Part shown: positions 57,782-64,000 of the stretch, one piece after another
Numbering within the stretch: the stretch's first letter is position 1
Layout of the letters: every line of letters begins with the position of its first letter
Assembly (NCBI GenBank): GCA_028023455.1
Contig: JAQFVV010012477.1
Location: forward strand, 4,880,751 to 4,944,750
DNA from: Epiperipatus broadwayi
Taxonomy: Eukaryota > Onychophora > Udeonychophora > Euonychophora > Peripatidae
Length of the DNA stretch: 64,000 nucleotides
Direction of reading: 5' to 3'
Made by a program: the position numbers and the translations under genes
Notes under the pieces: model-generated
The model's database searches: none
What the model saw: the letters and a program-made list of their open reading frames with translations, nothing else
Told to the model about the DNA's origin: nothing

Positions 57782-58814
57782 TTGTAATCTGACAAATAGT
57801 CACAGGACATGGTCCTCAAAAATTGTGGACCATAGAGTACATGACAAGTCACACAGACACCATAATACCTATGGATATTTTTTACAGAGTATGAGTCCTC
57901 TTATAGACAACATAATAACTAATTCTAATTACTCCAATACAATGTTCATATATTAAATTAAATATTATCTCAGGTTTTATTTTTACTTTTCTTAAAATAT
58001 AGATTTTTTTACAATTTTAAAATCACATCTTTAGGTTCTAAAATATGTTTATCTCAGGATTCAAATTCAAAATGCATTTGGAACAAGAAAAATGCTAATT
58101 ATAATATGCTTCAAACTCTTAAAATGTGTTATTCAAGCTATTCTTTAAATATTTTATATTCTTCTCTTAGTTTATCATTAACATTAACATTTTTAAAGAA
58201 GCAGTAATGAAAACTACACAATAATAGAGTATTCAAATATTTAAATAATATGTGGTTAGCAAATTGAAACATGTCTTAATATTTTAAAGTTCTTCAAGTA
58301 TAACTATTTCATTTCTACCAACTATATAAAAAAAATTTTATATGCAATTTTAATAAGCAAGACAGCAGGCAGTAAGGGTATTATATGCTACCAACTACAT
58401 TACAAGTGCATTTGAAATAAAAGAAATATTATAGCATTTAACTTCTGATAATGCAGGTAAAATGAACAATAAGCAAAACGAATGAATAAACTTGTAAATA
58501 AATAAATTCTAATATGCAGGTAAAATGAACAATAAATAAAATAGATAAATTAATTCTATGTGACCATTAAAGTTTACTCTCATAAAATAATTAATAATGA
58601 AAACTTTATTGAAGTAGATTTTAAGTAACAAATGTGATACCAATAAGATAACAGAAACATATTTAATTAATAATAAAACATATTTATTTAAAGCATATAA
58701 CAAAGTCTCTACAATAGAATATTTATTAACAATAAGTAATTTAAATAAATTTTACACATAACTGTACTTTTCCCTAAAGCACTCCAAAAAAAATTATAAT
58801 ACAGGTAAATAATA
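57782..58814. other. AT-rich DNA, no gene seen
   Basis: A direct repeat ATGCAGGTAAAATGAACAAT occurs at about 58452 and 58514. Nothing else recognised. Confidence 0.45.
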
Positions 58815-58915
58815 TTTACTAAGGCTGTAACCTCAAGAATGTGTGCATAAAAATACCATAGTAGGGACCTCTACATGTCTTTACAACAAGCTTACTTTTG
58901 GGAAAAAAGAGGCTA
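58815..58915. mobile_element. Half-copy of the 15.6-kb MITE family
   Basis: AAGGCTGTAACCT, TAGTAGGGACCTCTACATG and ACAAGCTTAC match the element at 15599-15790. The second half is missing. Confidence 0.5.
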
Positions 58916-59311
58916 ATTATAATTTTGCGAAAGTTCTGCCATCTCTCAATATGGTCTTTATTTAAAATATTATATACACAGAGTAGGCTGCAGAAAGGAG
59001 TTTTGCTATTAACTGAAAGGAGATCCTTTGATTCCTCTTGGAGGCCTTAAAGGAGCCGAGCAGGCAAATTCCTAATGTCCACTCCATACATTCTTGTCGT
59101 TGCAGCTGTTATTACTATGTGATTATTCATATAGTATACGAACATGGATGGGCTGCTCACCAACATGCATTAGCCAGCATGGTGAGTTTATTGGCTCTTT
59201 ACCTCTGAGTTTAAGATCAAGAAACACCATGGTCTTTCTTCTCAGTGCCTGATAAGGCAGAATGAATGTTTGTATAAAGGATAAATATTTTCCCAATACA
59301 TATATACAATT

Positions 59312-59725
59312 ATGACAGACAAAAATAAAGCATGGCCCTTATTCCCAGGAGGCTGTAAAGTCACCAACCAAGGCAGCAGTTGGTGGCCGAAGGCGGAGGG
59401 TGCTAAGAATCCCCTGATTGTGGACCCAGGCTGCCATTTGATGATGACTTTTTATTTAGGTACTTACAACTGCAGATCACTTTCAAGTGAAGGAAGATTG
59501 CAAGAATTAGAAGAAGAACTCTCTTATATTAAATGGGACATTATTGGACTTTGTGAAGTTAGAAGAAAAGGTGAAGAGACAATTGATTTAAAAAGTGGAC
59601 ATATACTCTATTATAAAGGCACAAATATTGGAAATACAAGTGGAGTAGGATTCATTATAAATAAAAAGTGGAAGAACAATATTGTGGAGATTGATGGTGT
59701 ATCGAGATCGGAGTGGCAAGATTAG
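59312..59725 (+). pseudogene. RTE ORF, N-terminal part of the endonuclease (frame-shifted)
   Basis: The first part of the single RTE protein, 137 codons before a premature stop. After a leader of about 50 residues the APE endonuclease begins: LGTYNCRSL (active-site Asn, motif I) and IIGLCEVRRKGEE (catalytic Glu, motif II), followed by GVGFIINKKW. The frame is lost around 59710-59716, where the rest of the domain continues one base out of register. The ATG at 59312 is the first in this frame after the 5' UTR; the true start could differ. Without a correction the endonuclease cannot be made whole. Confidence 0.85.
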
Positions 59726-62271
59726 TTATACAACTTAATAGCAGATACCAAATGCAGATAATTCAGGTTTATGCCCCAACAAGTTCTCATAGTGATGAAG
59801 TAGTAGAAGATTTTTATATGGATGTACAAAAGGCTTTTGATCAGAGTAAACAACATTTTAAAATTGTTATGGGAGACTTTAATGCTAGAATTGGTAAACA
59901 AATGAAAGATGAAATTGCTGTGAGGAATTTTGGTTATGGTAATAGAAATGAGAGAGGACATAGACTTGTGGAGTTTGCAGAAAAAGAAAAACTTTATATT
60001 ATGAATTCTTTTTTTGAGAAAAATGTTAAAAGGAAATGGACATGGAAGCATCCAAATGAAGGTACAGCAAAATTGGATTATATTTTGACTAACAGGAAAT
60101 ACATATTTCAAGATTGTAATGTTCTTAATAAATTTAACACAGGAAGTGATCATCGATTAGTAAGGTGTAAGATACGTGTTAATGTAAAACTAGAGAGACA
60201 AAAATTATTAAGAAAAACAATATTTACAGTTGATATTCCTAATCTTCAGAAACATTCTAATGAATTTAAATTAGAACTTACAAATCGGTTTCAAGTATTA
60301 GTAGATTTTGAACATGATTCAGATTTGAATGAAATTAATATGAAAATAACTGATACACTTTTGAAAACTGCAACAAAGATAGCTGGTAGAAAGAAACAGC
60401 AATTGACCAATAAAATTTCTACTGAGACTAGAGAATTTATGAAGAAAAGAAGGAATATGAAGATATACAAAAATGATGCATTAAAAAGAATTGAATATTT
60501 CGAATTTTGTAAAATGGTGCGGAAAAGAGTTGAAAATGATATAAGAAAGTATAACTGTGACCTAGCAAGGAAAGCTGTAGAAGAAAATAAAAGTCTTAAG
60601 AATGTAAAACAACATTTTGGTATTGGTAGGAAATTTATATCTGCAATAAGAAAAAAAGATGGAATTATTACTAAAAGGAGAGATGACATCATGAAATTGG
60701 TAGAAGATTTTTATCAAGAATTATATAGTAATAAAGAACAAGTACCTCCTATATCTATTACATCTTCCAAATTGCCCAGAATTTTAAATGAAGAAGTGAG
60801 ACATGCAATTAAATGTATGAAGAAAGGAAAGGCTCCAGGTAATGATGGAATTATAATTGATATATTAAAAGAAGCAGGTGAAGAAATAGAATTTTTTTTA
60901 GCAAAGTTATATACCAAATGTCTAAATGATAAAGATGTACCAGATGATTGGAAGAATGCAGTAATAATATTAATATTTAAAAAAGGTGATAAAGAAGATA
61001 TTAGAAATTACAGACCTATCAGCCTTTTATCAGTTTTATATAAAATTTTTACCAAGATAATTACTACTCGTCTACAGAGAACATTGGATTTCCACCAACC
61101 AAGAGAACAAGCCAGATTTAAAAATGGTTTTAGTACAGTAGATCATATCCAGGTATTGAGAGAAGTTATAGAAAGGACAAATGAATATGAGTTGCCATTA
61201 TGCTTAGGATTTGTAGATTATGAAAAGGCATTTGATTCTATAAACATTTCTTCAGTGATTAAAGCATTAGATCATCAAGGTATAGATCCAGGATATTGTC
61301 ATATTTTAAAGAATATTTATAAAAATGCAACAGCAACAATTAGATTACATAATGACACTGGGAAAGTCAACATTGAGAAAGGTGTAAGACAAGGTGACTC
61401 CATATCTCCAAAACTTTTTACAGCAGTGCTGCATGAAGTATTTTGTGGATTAAAATGGGAAACTAAAGGAGTGAAAGTAAATGGTGATTATTTAAGTCAT
61501 TTAGATTTCACAGATGATGTAGTTGCTTTTGCAAATAATGCTTCAGATCTGCAGGAAATGTTGCAGGAATTATCAGATGAAAGTAGGAAAGTAGGACTAA
61601 AAATAAATGTTAAAAAGACTAAAGTAATGTTTAATCGATTTGCTCAAAATATGAAAATAAAGATTGATTATGATGAATTAGAAGAAGTTAACAGTTACAA
61701 ATACCTTTGTCAGATTATTAATACAGATGGAAACATAATGGAGGAAATTAATAATAGAATTAAACTTGGTTGGAGTGCTTTTGGTAGAAATAACTTGATA
61801 CTAAAAGGAAATATGCCTATGTGTTTGAAAAGGAAGGTTTTTAACAAATGTGTTTTACCAGTTCTTACTTATGGATCTGAGACTTGGACACTTAATAGAA
61901 GAGCAATTCAGAGACTTCAGACCACTCAAAGAAGTATGGAGAGATGTATGTTGGGAGTAACAAGAAGAGATCGTAAATGCAATGTATGGGTAAGAGAACA
62001 AACAGGTGTTACTGACCTCATTGAAAAAATTAAAAGATTGAAGTGGAGTTGGGCTGGACATATTGTCAGAAGAGATGATAATAGATGGACAATTGAAATT
62101 TTAAACTGGATTCCAAGAGATTGTAAAAGACCCAGAAGGAGACCACATGTGAGATGGATGGATGAAATAAGAAAGTGTGCAGGGGTGATGTGGAGAAGAG
62201 AAGCTAAAGATCGGAGAAGATGGATTAAACTTGGAGAGACCTTCATCCTGCAGTGGATTGATAATGGTTGA
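59713..62271 (+). pseudogene. RTE ORF, endonuclease C-terminal half + reverse transcriptase
   Basis: An uninterrupted 852-codon frame. Its formal start is a GTG that is really mid-protein, so it was once joined to the upstream stretch. The endonuclease continues with IIQVYAPTSSH, VMGDFNARIG (Asp55, Asn57), KLDYILTNRK and GSDHRLV (Asp146, His147). The RT follows: GKAPGNDGI, DIRNYRPISLLSVLYKIF, VDYEKAFDSI (catalytic Asp502), VRQGDSISPKLF and LDFTDDVVAFA (Asp601, Asp602). The C-terminal part has LTYGSETWTL and WSWAGHIVRRDDNRW. Two usually conserved spots deviate: EQAGFR reads EQARFK, and the active site reads FTDD instead of FADD. Metal-binding aspartates are intact. With only one frameshift the copy is young. 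Confidence 0.93.
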
Positions 62272-62291
62272 TAATGATGATACACAGAGTA

Positions 62292-64000
62292 AAACAATAC
62301 ATCTATATGCTTATATTCTTTACATAACTAAAACAGGTTTGAAAATCAGTGGGGAAACAATTTTATAGGTTTTAGAAAGACATCAAAAATATTATTCTAA
62401 AATAGTAACACAAATATTATAATACTAACACCTATGATGGGCAAGAAATTAACTATGCTTAATACCCGTAATATATTCTAAATCTAAATTGGAGTAGAGC
62501 TAAAAGTGTAAATATAAAGATAAACATGCTTTCATACATTATACACTAAAATATGCATTATATTAAATTCCATGCAAAGTGGATAGTGAAAATAGAAGTA
62601 AGCACCCGGTAACTTGATCTGGCAGTGCTGAAAATGATAAAGTCACACTGTCTCTCATGGAGGAGTGAAAAATGCCATATTATGAATAGGCACCTGGTAA
62701 CTATGTTTAGGAAGAAAAGATAAATAAGCAAGCCATTCTCTCATTCACTGAGAGGCTAAATGCATATAAAAACAATATAATATTCACATAAATTGCCTAA
62801 ACTAATATATATTTCTATTCCACATACAATTATTAACAACACAAGGCATAAATTTGATAATGATAATAAATAAATAAATAAATAACATCTTGCACACATG
62901 AAGACATATAAAGCATCCATTTGGTTTAATAATATATGTGTATACAATAAATCATTATCACATAATGATTATAACATTCAATTCTATAAACTATCTAAAT
63001 TCTGGAACACATCAACATTCAAAGAATTGTTTATTTACTTTTATATCAGATATATATATATATAAAGGCTGTTATACCCAGGGTAAATTCATTTATTAAG
63101 TTTAAAACAACAAATACAAGATCTTAAAACATATAACAAATACAAGATCTTCAAATAATAACAAAAGAGCTTATAAAATAAACCATTTACTGTATCTTTC
63201 TTACCCAACTTACTTTCAAGGATATCCACAACCATAAACACTTAAAATACCATAAATGTTATTAATAATAACAATATAGTACATAAATAATAACTACATA
63301 ATATTAATAATTTAAAATATACATAAAATTTACCATTTTTAAATTGAAGAGTGAAGTTCTTTCTATCTTAAAATGAAAATTGTCTCTTTTATGTTAGTTC
63401 TTTTTTTTCTTTTAAAATACAGTTACATATTCTTTCATTTAGGCAGACAGATGATATATATACAAAGATTTACAGCAGAAATTCTTTGAAAAAAATGTCT
63501 ACAATATAAAATTTAACAAATTTAAAAATGACAAAACTAATAATAGATACTTTAAATAATATATGGTTCCTTTATGGCAACATTCCTAATTATAAATTGA
63601 AGGAGAAATGAGCAGAAAAAGGGTATTAATAAATAAAAGTTATTTATAAAGTTCCATAATATAAGTTTATATATTTTATAATATTAAATGTGATGTCAGT
63701 CTAAATTTATTTTCTCCTCTTTTTAATGTAAAGTAATATACTTTAGAAAAACCAACCAATTTTAAAAAAAATATTCTAAATAAATAGACAGATAAAATTA
63801 GAATGGATAATTAGATTAATTCTACATTAGCTTATCTGTCTTAATAAGAAAATAGCTGCATAAAAAGTCTTTATTTTCCAAACTATCTAAAAGGTTGATT
63901 TTTTTTTTTTACTTTTTTTTTCTTTAAAATATTATAATACAAATCAAAATCATTATAATTTCTTCACTGACGAAGATCACAAGTGAAAAACTAGTTTGGG
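62292..64000. other. AT-rich DNA, no gene seen
   Basis: No coding signature. A TA run lies near 63050-63065 and an AAATAAATAAATAAATAA tract near 62866-62884. Confidence 0.5.
62597..62765. repeat. Diverged tandem duplication of ~90 bp
   Basis: GCACCCGGTAAC ... CTCTCATGGAGGAGTGAAAAATGC is followed by GCACCTGGTAAC ... CTCTCATTCACTGAGAGGCTAAATGC. The two halves share starts and ends but differ inside. Confidence 0.55.

Larger units (their letters stand above)
58986..62279 (+). mobile_element. Full-length RTE-type LINE (3.29 kb) with 12-bp target duplication
   Basis: A perfect direct repeat ATACACAGAGTA lies immediately before (58974-58985) and after (62280-62291) the element, fixing both ends. 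It has a 5' UTR of about 325 bp starting GGCTGCAGAAAGGAG, one endonuclease/RT coding region split by a single frameshift, almost no 3' UTR, and a short GAT tail. Compact layout and microsatellite-like tail are typical of the RTE clade. The only other copy here is the 3' fragment at 51751-51891. Confidence 0.93.

Noticed and set aside
57555-57852. Minus-strand frames rich in SIYLSIYLS
   Set aside because: Translation of the GATA-type microsatellite.
59722-62297. Several minus-strand frames of 67-143 residues opposite the RTE element
   Set aside because: Antisense shadows of the long RT frame with no independent features.

Overview
This is a strongly AT-rich animal genomic window with no compact gene organisation. 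I recognise one exon of a host gene. Almost everything else is mobile-element sequence at different stages of decay, set in featureless AT-rich DNA with many microsatellites. The element mix suggests a mollusc, and a cephalopod such as an octopus is my best guess: RTE-type LINEs with a terminal GAT-rich tail, GIY-YIG Penelope-like elements, a PHD/SGNH-esterase LINE, hAT and piggyBac-type non-autonomous elements, and abundant small inverted-repeat families. That identification is inference, since no species-specific marker is present.

Layout: 1-2.1 kb ends in a hammerhead-type repeat (family A). 5.5-6.0 kb is a non-autonomous hAT element with a perfect 8-bp target duplication. 7.3-9.0 kb is a 1.7-kb terminal-inverted-repeat element. 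11.5-12.8 kb is a GC-richer decayed coding patch. 13.1-13.9 kb is a piggyBac-like MITE flanked by TTAA. 16.4-16.5 kb is a spliced minus-strand exon coding for the end of a SUEL/galactose-binding lectin domain. 16.8-18.0 kb is a second hAT element. 18.4-22.2 kb holds two Penelope-like elements head to head as a giant palindrome, followed by a long-TIR element (22.3-22.7 kb). 26.3-26.7 kb is repeat family B. 28-33 kb is a minus-strand LINE with a PHD-coiled-coil-SGNH ORF1 and an APE-endonuclease/RT ORF2, interrupted by an LTR-like insertion. 39.1-39.8 kb is another piggyBac-like MITE. 40.8-46.1 kb is a decayed minus-strand LINE with a CCHC-type ORF1. 48.9-50.3 kb is a minus-strand RT fragment. 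50.3-51.1 kb and 55.3-57.5 kb are arrays of families A and B. 52.3-53.5 kb is a TIR element enclosing telomere-like repeats. 59.0-62.3 kb is a full-length RTE-type LINE with a perfect 12-bp target duplication and one frameshift.

The most interesting signal is that small repeat family A (about 290-400 bp) carries the complete architecture of a minimal hammerhead ribozyme: CTGATGA, a short stem II, GAAA, a tiny palindromic stem III, then a stem I strand matching the one upstream. Family B carries a more diverged version. Some copies lie as head-to-tail units with periods near 382, 396 and 405 bp, and others as inverted pairs. Tandem hammerhead monomers are the hallmark of retrozymes, small non-autonomous circular-RNA retroelements thought to depend on Penelope-like or other RT machinery. 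Penelope-like elements are present in the same window. Their 3' ends also hold a possible hammerhead remnant.
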